This document shows, piece by piece, positions 6,190 to 13,301 of a stretch of DNA of 15,026 nucleotides. Made by a program: the position numbers and the translations under genes. The DNA lies in the NCBI GenBank assembly GCA_902795725.1, contig CADBLY010000115.1, positions 1 to 15,026 of the forward strand, read 5' to 3'. How positions within the stretch are numbered: the first letter of the stretch is position 1; the number at the start of each line of letters is the position of its first letter. The notes under the pieces were generated by a model, which saw only the letters and a list, made by a program, of their open reading frames with translations, was not told where the DNA came from and searched no databases. The DNA comes from an uncultured Erysipelotrichaceae bacterium. Lineage in GTDB: Bacteria; Bacillota_I; Bacilli_A; RF39; UBA660.

Positions 6190-8267
6190 GAATTATCTAT
6201 TAATTGATCTGTTTCATTTACACGTTTAATTAGATCATATGTAATGATTCCATTTGATACTTTTATTATTTGTTCAGCATGGTCACAATAGTTTCTAATA
6301 TCTTCCATACTTACAGCATCTTTAGTTAGTTGTAAGTATTCTTCTTTTGAACTATTATAATATAATTTATTGGTTAACCAATTACCGTCAGGAAAGACTA
6401 CAGAATTATTCTCTGTACTAAATATATCTTGTCCTAAGGCATACTTATTATAAACGCCAAACATATTGCCTAGTGTAGGCATAACATCAATCATACCCAT
6501 TGCTTGATCTACTTTTTTAGCATAACGAGTATTAATAATATCTTTAGACCAAATGATAAATGGTACTTTTCTATTTAATTCATAGGTATAATCATTTATT
6601 TCTTTTATATTCTTTTCTGGATCTATTGATACTTTATCAATATTTTCATTATAGTATAGTCTTTCAAATTCTGATTGTTTTAATTTAGAATCATGATCAC
6701 CATATAAAACAATAACGGTATCGTCGAGTAAATCTGCTTCTTTTAATTCTTCAAATAATTCTCCTAGTGCTTCATCAGCATAGTGAACATCCTTTAGATA
6801 ATTACCCATTTTAGAGTCTTCTAAATATTTAACACTACATGTATTATCTTCGTTATGAACTATTTTAGTTTTATTTTCTTCACTTGTATCTTGTTCTATT
6901 TTACTTGCTTCTTCACAATCAATATTAATATTAACACTATAGGATTTATCATTAGCTAAGCCATCAAATGGAGTATGATTAGTAAGCATGATTAAAGAAC
7001 CATAAAATTTTTCATGTTTTTGATTTATTTTTTTGATTTTTTCAACAGATTGTCTAAAGAATGATTTATCACTTAAACCAAGTCCAATTACTTCATCTAT
7101 TTTGTAATCCTTTTGACTATAAAATCTATCATATCCTAAAGATGGATGCATAACATTTCGATTCCAACTACTACCATTGTTACCATGCATACTAAAGGTA
7201 TAATATCCTTTTTCTTTTAATAATTTTTGGATAGTAACATAGTTACGATCAAAATAATTAACAAATACTGTTCCGCTTGATGAAGGCATTAGAGATGATG
7301 CTAGTGTGAATTCACTATCACTACTATTTCCGACACTTTCTTCCGCATAAAAGTTAGAAAAATATATTCCTTCATTAGCCATTTTATTTAAGTTAGGCGT
7401 TAGTTCTTTATCGTTGAATTTTAGATTCATAGTAAAGCCTTGCAAAGACTCTCCATGTATAACAATAACATTTTTACCTTTAAAAATATCTGTATAAGCA
7501 TTTTCTTTTGGTTCTTCTACTTTAGCATAGTATTCTCTAAATAATTTAGCTGCTTCATCATAACCAAACATAGTATTAACTTTCGTTCTAACACAACTTA
7601 TTAAATCATTAATTTGATAAACATTAATACCAAATTCCATTACTATGGATGCTCTATTCCACTGTTTATTAAGTCTACTAACATCAACTGATTTTAATTG
7701 TGAAACAAAAAATCCAGTGGTTATTAAAGCAATTACAAGGGTGTTTAAACATCTATTTTTAGCTTTTTCTATTTTACTTACTCGATTAAAATAGTTTCTT
7801 TTCTTTAATTGACGATAAACAAATAGCAAAGAGAATAATTGCCACAAATAGATAAAGAATTTAAATTCTAAAAGTGTGGTTACAGCATCGGTATATCCTT
7901 GTAATTCTGATAATGTAGCTAACAGAGAAAATGATGCAAAGGAAATATAATTACTATAATATATGGTATTAATAATACACATAGTAGTAATTATAACTGA
8001 CCATATAAATAAATATATTATTTGTTTTTTTGGTTTTATGAAATAAACAAATGCTGATATAAATAATAATACTGAAATATCTGCTAAAACAGGTTTTAAG
8101 GATAAATAGTTTCCTACTGTAAGACCTCTAATAATAATAGTATTTATCAAATTAGTGATAATAAATACAATTACCATAATATTAGTTTGAGCATAATGTC
8201 TTAGTTTTTTGGAAATTATTCTAAAATATTTCTTTGCTTTATTAAATGTATCATTTAAGTATTTCAT
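6174..8267 (-). CDS. LtaS-type lipoteichoic acid synthase family protein (membrane sulfatase-fold phosphoglycerol transferase)
   Basis: A 697-residue polytopic enzyme with the LtaS layout: about five membrane helices in the first 190 residues (near 30-49, 60-77, 82-104, 132-151 and 173-191), a linker, then an extracellular sulfatase-fold domain (about 265-620). Family active-site positions are visible: Glu273 in IHGES, Ser315 in VGNSSDSE where LtaS has the nucleophile Thr, SSWNR (Trp368, Arg370), TNHTPF (His431) and YGDHDS (Asp524, His525). LtaS polymerises glycerol phosphate from phosphatidylglycerol; related members are primases or modify other glycans, so the exact product is open. A poorly conserved acidic insertion lies at about 440-490 and an extra C-terminal stretch at about 620-697. 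The ATG at 8267 is preferred over the TTG just before it because of GAGGTG spacing. That ribosome site overlaps the upstream stop codon, 4 nt away, suggesting coupling. Confidence 0.9.
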   Translation of the reverse strand: MKYLNDTFNKAKKYFRIISKKLRHYAQTNIMVIVFIITNLINTIIIRGLTVGNYLSLKPVLADISVLLFISAFVYFIKPKKQIIYLFIWSVIITTMCIINTIYYSNYISFASFSLLATLSELQGYTDAVTTLLEFKFFIYLWQLFSLLFVYRQLKKRNYFNRVSKIEKAKNRCLNTLVIALITTGFFVSQLKSVDVSRLNKQWNRASIVMEFGINVYQINDLISCVRTKVNTMFGYDEAAKLFREYYAKVEEPKENAYTDIFKGKNVIVIHGESLQGFTMNLKFNDKELTPNLNKMANEGIYFSNFYAEESVGNSSDSEFTLASSLMPSSSGTVFVNYFDRNYVTIQKLLKEKGYYTFSMHGNNGSSWNRNVMHPSLGYDRFYSQKDYKIDEVIGLGLSDKSFFRQSVEKIKKINQKHEKFYGSLIMLTNHTPFDGLANDKSYSVNINIDCEEASKIEQDTSEENKTKIVHNEDNTCSVKYLEDSKMGNYLKDVHYADEALGELFEELKEADLLDDTVIVLYGDHDSKLKQSEFERLYYNENIDKVSIDPEKNIKEINDYTYELNRKVPFIIWSKDIINTRYAKKVDQAMGMIDVMPTLGNMFGVYNKYALGQDIFSTENNSVVFPDGNWLTNKLYYNSSKEEYLQLTKDAVSMEDIRNYCDHAEQIIKVSNGIITYDLIKRVNETDQLIDNSRQDR

Positions 8268-8271
8268 CAAA

Positions 8272-8772
8272 TCACCTCTTATTTGTTTTGGATTGTAAAC
8301 TTCTTTTTACAATATAATTCATTCCATCATGTACTTTTGTGTATTTATTACTTAATTTATTTAGTTGTTTGAGTGTTATTGTAGATTGGTTTGTTACATC
8401 AATACCATATTCTGATGCAATTTTATCATCAAATTTTTTGATACTTTCAATTAGAATAAATTCTAATCCTGATAAATCTTTTCCAGATTTAATCATTCGT
8501 TCTAAATCAGTCATATTGACAATATATGTTCTAAAATAGTTATCACGTTCTTGATTAGATAGTATTCTTTTTAATACTCTATAACTATTTACTAATGATG
8601 ATTTAATAAAGTATTCACCTGCATTGATGCAAAAAGCATCTTCTAAATCAATAACAAAAGAACCTTCATCATTTGATATTATAATATCGGCTGGATCAAT
8701 ATCACTCATTTTGGTATATCTCACTATATTGCACATTATTATATTCTTTTTTTCTATCTTTTTGTTTAACAT
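8272..8772 (-). CDS. Hypothetical protein, 166 aa, between hemW and the LtaS-like gene
   Basis: I do not recognise the family. It is a soluble-looking, charged protein with no signal peptide, no membrane helix and no cysteine pair of a metal site. The first half looks strand-rich (SDIDPADIIISNDEGSFVI, then a DLEDAF segment). The second half looks helical, with several I/L heptads (residues about 90-160) and a basic C-terminus (RSLQSKTNKR). The start at 8772 has AGGAG 6 nt upstream. It begins 12 nt after the hemW stop, and its own stop forms part of the ribosome site of the LtaS-like gene, so it is made together with both. A role linked to the envelope enzyme downstream is possible but rests only on position. 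A TATAAT just before it overlaps the hemW stop and lies too close to the start to be a confident promoter. Confidence 0.8.
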   Translation of the reverse strand: MLNKKIEKKNIIMCNIVRYTKMSDIDPADIIISNDEGSFVIDLEDAFCINAGEYFIKSSLVNSYRVLKRILSNQERDNYFRTYIVNMTDLERMIKSGKDLSGLEFILIESIKKFDDKIASEYGIDVTNQSTITLKQLNKLSNKYTKVHDGMNYIVKRSLQSKTNKR

Positions 8773-8784
8773 AATTCACTCCTA

Positions 8785-9876
8785 TTATACTATATTTTTA
8801 TAATTTATACCTAAAAATTTCACTAAAATATCATTTGAAGTGTATATTAAGTGACAAGGTATATATATATTATCATCACTTTCAACCAACTTTTTATCTT
8901 CTAATAGTTTTTTTACAACAGGTATTTTATTTATGTTAAGATGGTACTTGTCATAAAACTTCTTTTTATTTATTCCTTCTATTTTTCTTAATCCTAATAT
9001 AAATTCATTTTCTATTTGTTCATTTATACTTAGTCTATGTTCATTTAATATATACTGATCAATTAAATATTTATTTATGCTTTTAGTATTGTCATACCTT
9101 ATATCATCTATATAACCACTACTAGAAAGACCAAAACCATAATATGAATCATTATTCCAATATGTTAAATTGTGTTTTGATTCTTTTCCTTTTTTGGCAT
9201 AATTACTTATTTCATAATGATTATATTCTTTTAGTTTATCATTAATTAATTGATACATTTGATAATCTAATTCATCAGAAATATTTGATATATTATCAAT
9301 ATATAATTTAGTATGTGGTTCAATTATTAGCGAATATGCTGATATATGATCGACATCTAAATTTATTAAGGTATCTAAATCTTTTTCTAAGTCTTTTAAT
9401 GTTTGACCTGGAATAGCATATATAAGATCAATATTAACACTAAAATAACGATTCGCTGATTCTATTTTTTCTATGGCATTATCAGTATAATTTCTTCCTA
9501 GTATTTTTAACAATCTTTTATTAAAGGTTTGAAGTCCAATACTTAATCTAGTTACTCCTTTATTTTTTAAATATTTTAATAATTTATCATTAATATCTTC
9601 AATATTACATTCAAAAGTAAATTCTATATTACTATTTTTTTTAAGTTCATTAATAATAGTAAATAATTTACCTTGTTGTTCAAAATCTAAACAAGAAGGT
9701 GTTCCACCACCAATGTATATGGTATCTACTAATTCTTTTTTATATCTACTTTTCACTTCTTTTTCTAAACTATTTAAATACTTATCTATTAAATCTTTAT
9801 TGTAATAAAACTTGCAAAAATCACAATAATTACAAATTTTTTTACAAAAAGGAATATGAATATATATAGATGTCAT
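8785..9876 (-). CDS. hemW: HemW-like radical SAM protein (heme chaperone family, formerly annotated as HemN)
   Basis: A 363-residue radical S-adenosylmethionine protein. The cluster motif is Cys11-x3-Cys15-x2-Cys18 in IPFCKKICNYCDFCKF; a fourth Cys21 follows, as in the HemW group, where coproporphyrinogen oxidase HemN has a different CxxxCxxCxC arrangement. The SAM-binding GGGTPS is at 56-61, SIGLQTFN lies in the middle of the barrel and IDLIYAIPGQT is another family mark. The C-terminal HemN_C-type domain includes ILGLRKIEGI. HemW is known to bind and deliver heme; no heme synthesis or cytochrome gene is in the window, so its client is unknown. The ATG overlaps the TGA of the preceding regulator gene (ATGA). 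The lepA-hemW neighbourhood is typical of Bacilli, but there the two are usually adjacent and followed by hrcA. Confidence 0.93.
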   Translation of the reverse strand: MTSIYIHIPFCKKICNYCDFCKFYYNKDLIDKYLNSLEKEVKSRYKKELVDTIYIGGGTPSCLDFEQQGKLFTIINELKKNSNIEFTFECNIEDINDKLLKYLKNKGVTRLSIGLQTFNKRLLKILGRNYTDNAIEKIESANRYFSVNIDLIYAIPGQTLKDLEKDLDTLINLDVDHISAYSLIIEPHTKLYIDNISNISDELDYQMYQLINDKLKEYNHYEISNYAKKGKESKHNLTYWNNDSYYGFGLSSSGYIDDIRYDNTKSINKYLIDQYILNEHRLSINEQIENEFILGLRKIEGINKKKFYDKYHLNINKIPVVKKLLEDKKLVESDDNIYIPCHLIYTSNDILVKFLGINYKNIV

Positions 9877-10367
9877 TTATGATTACCATTTAAATATATA
9901 TTATGTTTATTAGCATCATATATATTTTTTATTTGAATATATATATTTCTAATTTCTTCATTTTCATCTGTCTTTAAAGATTCTATATTTTCATAAAGGG
10001 TTGAAGACGGAATATGAAATCGTTCACTAGCTGTTTCTAAAGTAGCTTGATTTTTGATAATATATTTACATATTTCTAAAATCTGGGTAGTAGTATATAA
10101 TTTTAATCTTCCACTATTGGTTGATAAGCTACCTTTTTTCCTACCTGTTATTTCATTTAATGATGATACTTGTTGTTCCTTATAATATAAATCAATATAA
10201 TCACATTGTATATTATTTTCTAAACAATTTTCAACATATTGTCGAAATTTAGCAAAATCTTTTTTTATTGAACTAATAGATTTTTTAAAATGACAAGCTA
10301 CATCTTTCTTAGTTATATTTAAATTAGAAACATAGTATGTTACTTCTTCTATGATTTGATCATTCAT
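9873..10367 (-). CDS. Tandem SpoIIID-like helix-turn-helix protein
   Basis: A 164-residue protein with two similar 36-residue helix-turn-helix units, at about 6-41 (IIEEVTYYVSNLNITKKDVA...) and 96-131 (ILEICKYIIKNQATLETASE...). The second matches the sporulation regulator SpoIIID in layout: KYIIKN-AT-----A--F-IPSSTLYENI against KYIVETKKTVR-IAKEFGVSKSTVHKDL. The likeness continues into the C-terminal ANKHNIYLNGN, comparable to the HKSIRHLRGG tail. The linker contains a basic GRKKGSLSTNSGRLKLY patch. B. subtilis SpoIIID has about 93 residues and one unit, so this looks like a duplication or fusion. Its start overlaps the lepA stop by 8 nt, with GGAGG about 9 nt upstream inside lepA; its TGA overlaps the hemW ATG. 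DNA binding is inferred and targets are unknown; a role in sporulation is not implied by the context. Confidence 0.75.
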   Translation of the reverse strand: MNDQIIEEVTYYVSNLNITKKDVACHFKKSISSIKKDFAKFRQYVENCLENNIQCDYIDLYYKEQQVSSLNEITGRKKGSLSTNSGRLKLYTTTQILEICKYIIKNQATLETASERFHIPSSTLYENIESLKTDENEEIRNIYIQIKNIYDANKHNIYLNGNHK

Positions 10368-12162
10368 TATTAATATCCTCCATGCTTAAAACCGATAGGA
10401 AAGCTTCTTGTGGTACTTCAACACTTCCAACTGTTTTCATACGTTTTTTTCCTTCTTTTTGTTTTTCTAGCAATTTTCTTTTTCTTGATATATCACCGCC
10501 GTAGCACTTTGCTAAAACATTTTTTCTTACAGCTTTAATATCAGAACGAGCGATAACTTTGGCTCCTATTACAGCTTGAATAGGAATTTCAAATTGTTGA
10601 CGTGGAATTAGTTTTTTTAAATTTTCCACAATGGCTTTACCACGATTATAGGCAAAATCTTTGTGGACAATTAAACTTAAAGCATCAACAATTTCTCCGT
10701 TAAGTAATATATCCATTTTGACAAGATTACTCTCTTTATATCCTATTAAATCATAATCAAAAGAAGCATATCCTTTTGTATAACTTTTTAACTTATCAAA
10801 AAAATCATATACTATTTCTGACAATGGAATTTCATAATGAATATTAACGCGAGTAGTATCAATATATTCTAGTGAAACATAATTACCACGTTTATCTTGA
10901 CAAAGTTTCATGACAGAACCTATATAATCTTTAGGGACAAAAATATTAGTTTTTATATATGGTTCTGCAATCGATGATATTTTTTGTCTATCTGGCATTT
11001 TAACTGGACTATCAATTTCTATACTACTATTATTAGTTAGAAGAACTTTATATATTACAGATGGACTGGTAGCAATTAATTCAATACCAAATTCTCTTTC
11101 TATTCTTTCTTCAATTATTTCCATGTGTAAAAGTCCAAGAAAACCACATCTAAATCCAAATCCTAAAGATGCAGATGTTTCTGGTGCGAATTCTAAGGAA
11201 GCATCATTTAGTTTTAATTTTTCTAAAGCTTCTCTTAGTGCGGGATACTTGCTAGATTCTATAGGATATATTCCACAAAACACCATAGGTTTCATTGGTT
11301 TATAACCTGGTAGTGGAGATAGACAAGGATCATTTAAAAGGGTGATTGTATCTCCTACTTTAATATCTTGTGTACTTTTAATACTTGCACATAAGTACCC
11401 TACTTCTCCGGTATTTAATTCTTGCTTTTTTTTGGTATGTGGATCATTAATCCCTAGTTCAACTACTTCATATTCACTATTAGTAGCTAGCATTTTTATT
11501 TTGTCGCCTATCTTAACTTTACCATTTATAATACGAATAAGTGCGACTACACCTCTGTATGCATCATAATAACTATCAAAGATTAATGCTTGTAATTTAT
11601 TAGTGTTGCTTTTTGGGGCAGGAATTTTAGTTATAATTGCTTCAACTAATTCTTTAATACCAATTCCTGTTTTCGCACTACACATTATAATTTCATTTTT
11701 ATCAAAACCTAGTGTTTCTAACTCTTTAGTTACTTTATCAGTATCAGCATTAGGTAAATCTATTTTGTTAATTACTGGTATAATGGTTAAATTATTATCT
11801 AAGGCTAAATACAAATTAGCTAAAGTCTGAGCTTCTATACCTTGAGCTGCATCAACTACTAAGATAGCTCCTTCACAGGCTGCTAAAGATCTAGATACTT
11901 CATATGAAAAGTCGACATGTCCTGGTGTATCAATTAAGTGAAGAACATATTCTTCACTATTAAAAGTATATTTTAGTTGAACAGCATTCAATTTAATAGT
12001 GATACCACGTTCTCTTTCAATATCCATACTATCAAGCAATTGATCTTTCGATTCTCTTTTAGTAATCGCACCTGTTAATTCTAAAATTCTATCAGCTATT
12101 GTACTTTTCCCATGATCGATATGAGCAATAATAGAAAAATTACGTATATTATCTTGTTTCAT
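10360..12162 (-). CDS. lepA: Translation elongation factor 4 (LepA), ribosome-associated GTPase
   Basis: A 600-residue translational GTPase that binds the ribosome and can move tRNAs backward one step. GTPase motifs are intact: AHIDHGKST (13-21), DTPGH (78-82), NKIDLP (132-137) and SAK (162-164). EF-Tu-like domain II and EF-G-like domains follow, including GFRCGFLGLLHMEI and the LepA-specific C-terminal region with LAKCYGGDISRKRKLLEKQ, thought to enter the A site. It ends in SVLSMEDINNE. The length is normal. AAGGA lies about 8 nt before the ATG. It is the first gene of an operon with the SpoIIID-like regulator, hemW, an unknown protein and the LtaS-like enzyme, all closely packed. Its promoter at 12187-12215 is divergent from a small membrane protein gene. 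Confidence 0.98.
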   Translation of the reverse strand: MKQDNIRNFSIIAHIDHGKSTIADRILELTGAITKRESKDQLLDSMDIERERGITIKLNAVQLKYTFNSEEYVLHLIDTPGHVDFSYEVSRSLAACEGAILVVDAAQGIEAQTLANLYLALDNNLTIIPVINKIDLPNADTDKVTKELETLGFDKNEIIMCSAKTGIGIKELVEAIITKIPAPKSNTNKLQALIFDSYYDAYRGVVALIRIINGKVKIGDKIKMLATNSEYEVVELGINDPHTKKKQELNTGEVGYLCASIKSTQDIKVGDTITLLNDPCLSPLPGYKPMKPMVFCGIYPIESSKYPALREALEKLKLNDASLEFAPETSASLGFGFRCGFLGLLHMEIIEERIEREFGIELIATSPSVIYKVLLTNNSSIEIDSPVKMPDRQKISSIAEPYIKTNIFVPKDYIGSVMKLCQDKRGNYVSLEYIDTTRVNIHYEIPLSEIVYDFFDKLKSYTKGYASFDYDLIGYKESNLVKMDILLNGEIVDALSLIVHKDFAYNRGKAIVENLKKLIPRQQFEIPIQAVIGAKVIARSDIKAVRKNVLAKCYGGDISRKRKLLEKQKEGKKRMKTVGSVEVPQEAFLSVLSMEDINNE

Positions 12163-12186
12163 AGTATTTTCCTTCCCATAATAATA

Positions 12187-12215
12187 ATTATACCACGAAA
12201 TGATTAAAATGAAAA
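12187..12215 (-). promoter_or_regulatory. Extended -10 promoter of the lepA operon
   Basis: TGGTATAAT (12195-12187) is a perfect extended -10 element. TTTTCA (12215-12210), four of six to consensus, lies 17 nt upstream. Transcription should start near 12180, giving a leader of about 18 nt. It overlaps the promoter region of the divergent gene starting at 12245. Confidence 0.75.
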
Positions 12216-12244
12216 TTTATCATATACTTTTTATAGGTGTATAT

Positions 12245-12616
12245 ATGACGGAAGAGAAAACTATTGATATACAATTAATAGCAATAACAATATCTCTACT
12301 TACAACTGTTGTATCGATTATTCTAACATATAATCAAAAATTAGAATTACAAAATAAAAAGACAATTTTTATGCCTAAAACAACTTTAAAAATAACAAAG
12401 ATAAATAGAATAGTTATTCTGTTAATTACATTAACTTTTCTTTATGTAAATTTTGAACTATATAAAATATCTAAAGTGGAAGGTGAAGATTTAAAGCCAT
12501 ATAAATTACAAATATTCTCTTCCATTCTTGTTTCTATTGCATCAATAGTTACTTTATATGTAATATTAAATTCAGGTAAAGAAACGGTATCAGATGTAGA
12601 AAATCCTATTGTATAA
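12245..12616 (+). CDS. Small hypothetical membrane protein with three predicted helices
   Basis: The only plus-strand gene in the window, with 123 residues from the ATG at 12245, which has AGGTG 5 nt upstream (12235-12239). A longer frame could begin at 12200, but those codons overlap the lepA promoter and have no ribosome site. Hydrophobic segments lie at about residues 8-28 (IQLIAITISLLTTVVSIILT), 55-73 and 86-107, separated by basic loops (KLELQNKKTIFMPK and KITKINR). Only a short soluble tail (SGKETVSDVENPIV) follows. There is no signal peptide or recognisable motif and I do not know the family. A weak TATACT at 12223-12228 could serve as its -10 box. It is divergent from lepA and ends 10 nt from the convergent rpmF stop, with no good terminator in its own direction. 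Confidence 0.75.
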   Translation: MTEEKTIDIQLIAITISLLTTVVSIILTYNQKLELQNKKTIFMPKTTLKITKINRIVILLITLTFLYVNFELYKISKVEGEDLKPYKLQIFSSILVSIASIVTLYVILNSGKETVSDVENPIV

Positions 12617-12643
12617 AAAAAGAAGATTATTCATTATCTTCTT
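12615..12643 (-). terminator. Intrinsic terminator of the metG-yceD-rpmF operon, overlapping the rpmF stop codon
   Basis: On the minus strand AAGAAGAT (12643-12636) pairs with ATCTTCTT (12627-12620) around an 8-nt loop, followed by a T-run. The TAA of rpmF (12629-12627) lies at the loop/stem junction. In the plus direction the same hairpin lacks a T tract, so it probably works only for rpmF. Confidence 0.8.
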
Positions 12644-12818
12644 CTACTGTTTTAATAACTTCTTTATCCTTATAATATCCACAAGATGGACATACTCTAT
12701 GTGGTCTAATTTCTTCACCACACTTTGGACACTTAGTAGTTTGGTTCTCACTTATTTTATAATGAGTTCTTCTTTTTCTACCTCTAGTTTTACTAACTTT
12801 TCTAAATGGTACTGCCAT
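12627..12818 (-). CDS. rpmF: Ribosomal protein bL32
   Basis: A 63-residue large-subunit protein. It has the typical basic N-terminus MAVPFRKVSKTRGRKRRTHY and a zinc site with Cys30, Cys33, Cys43 and Cys46 (CPKC...CPSC), so this is the zinc-binding (C+) form. The acidic C-terminal tail (VEEDNE) is a little unusual. GAGGTGA lies 4-5 nt before the ATG. It follows yceD by 18 nt, the arrangement found in most bacteria, and ends the operon. Confidence 0.98.
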   Translation of the reverse strand: MAVPFRKVSKTRGRKRRTHYKISENQTTKCPKCGEEIRPHRVCPSCGYYKDKEVIKTVEEDNE

Positions 12819-12836
12819 ATACTCACCTCACTATTC

Positions 12837-13301
12837 TTATAATAAATCTTTTAGTTCATCAAATGGTGAACTAGTACTATCTTCTGCTTCTGTAATAAAT
12901 TTCCAGCCATCTCCTTCTAATGAGACATTCTTTGCTTTTTCATTTACTACACGCATGGGAATTTCCATTAATATATTTTCCCATATTATTGGAAAAATAT
13001 CAATAGTATTTGTGTATTTTTTACTATTTTCGGTTAGATTATCTATATCATCATTAATATCTACACAAAAATGATATTCAGTTGGTTCTAAAGTAATCGC
13101 ACAAGGAAGAATCATTAACCCATCTATTCTAATATTAAGACATAGATTATTAAGACTATTTTTTGTAATATCTCCTTCAACATGACAGTTTAAATCTATT
13201 AATTCTGTATTTTCTAGTTCTTCTTTATTAAAAGAATAATCAATATTAATATCTATACTATCAACAATATTACTATTAAGACGTGTTATATCAATAATCA
13301 T
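12837..13301 (-). CDS. yceD: YceD/DUF177 family protein, upstream partner of rpmF
   Basis: A 154-residue cytoplasmic protein of the DUF177 (YceD) family, almost always encoded directly before rpmF and implicated in 23S rRNA/large-subunit assembly in plants and bacteria. The family pattern is visible: a strand-rich N-terminal half, the DIFPIIWENILMEIPMRVV segment (about 100-118) matching the conserved hydrophobic helix ending in LPMR, a GDGW element and a closing SPFDELKDLL that fits the usual P-F-x-L-x-x-L ending. It lacks the cysteines seen in some members between these motifs. The ATG overlaps the metG TGA (ATGA), with AAGGAA about 9 nt upstream, so it is translationally coupled to metG. 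Confidence 0.9.
   Translation of the reverse strand: MIIDITRLNSNIVDSIDINIDYSFNKEELENTELIDLNCHVEGDITKNSLNNLCLNIRIDGLMILPCAITLEPTEYHFCVDINDDIDNLTENSKKYTNTIDIFPIIWENILMEIPMRVVNEKAKNVSLEGDGWKFITEAEDSTSSPFDELKDLL

Noticed and set aside
8784..8789. TATAAT just before the 166-aa protein gene as an internal promoter
   Set aside because: It overlaps the hemW stop region, directly abuts the ribosome site and has no -35 box; in such AT-rich sequence a chance match is likely.
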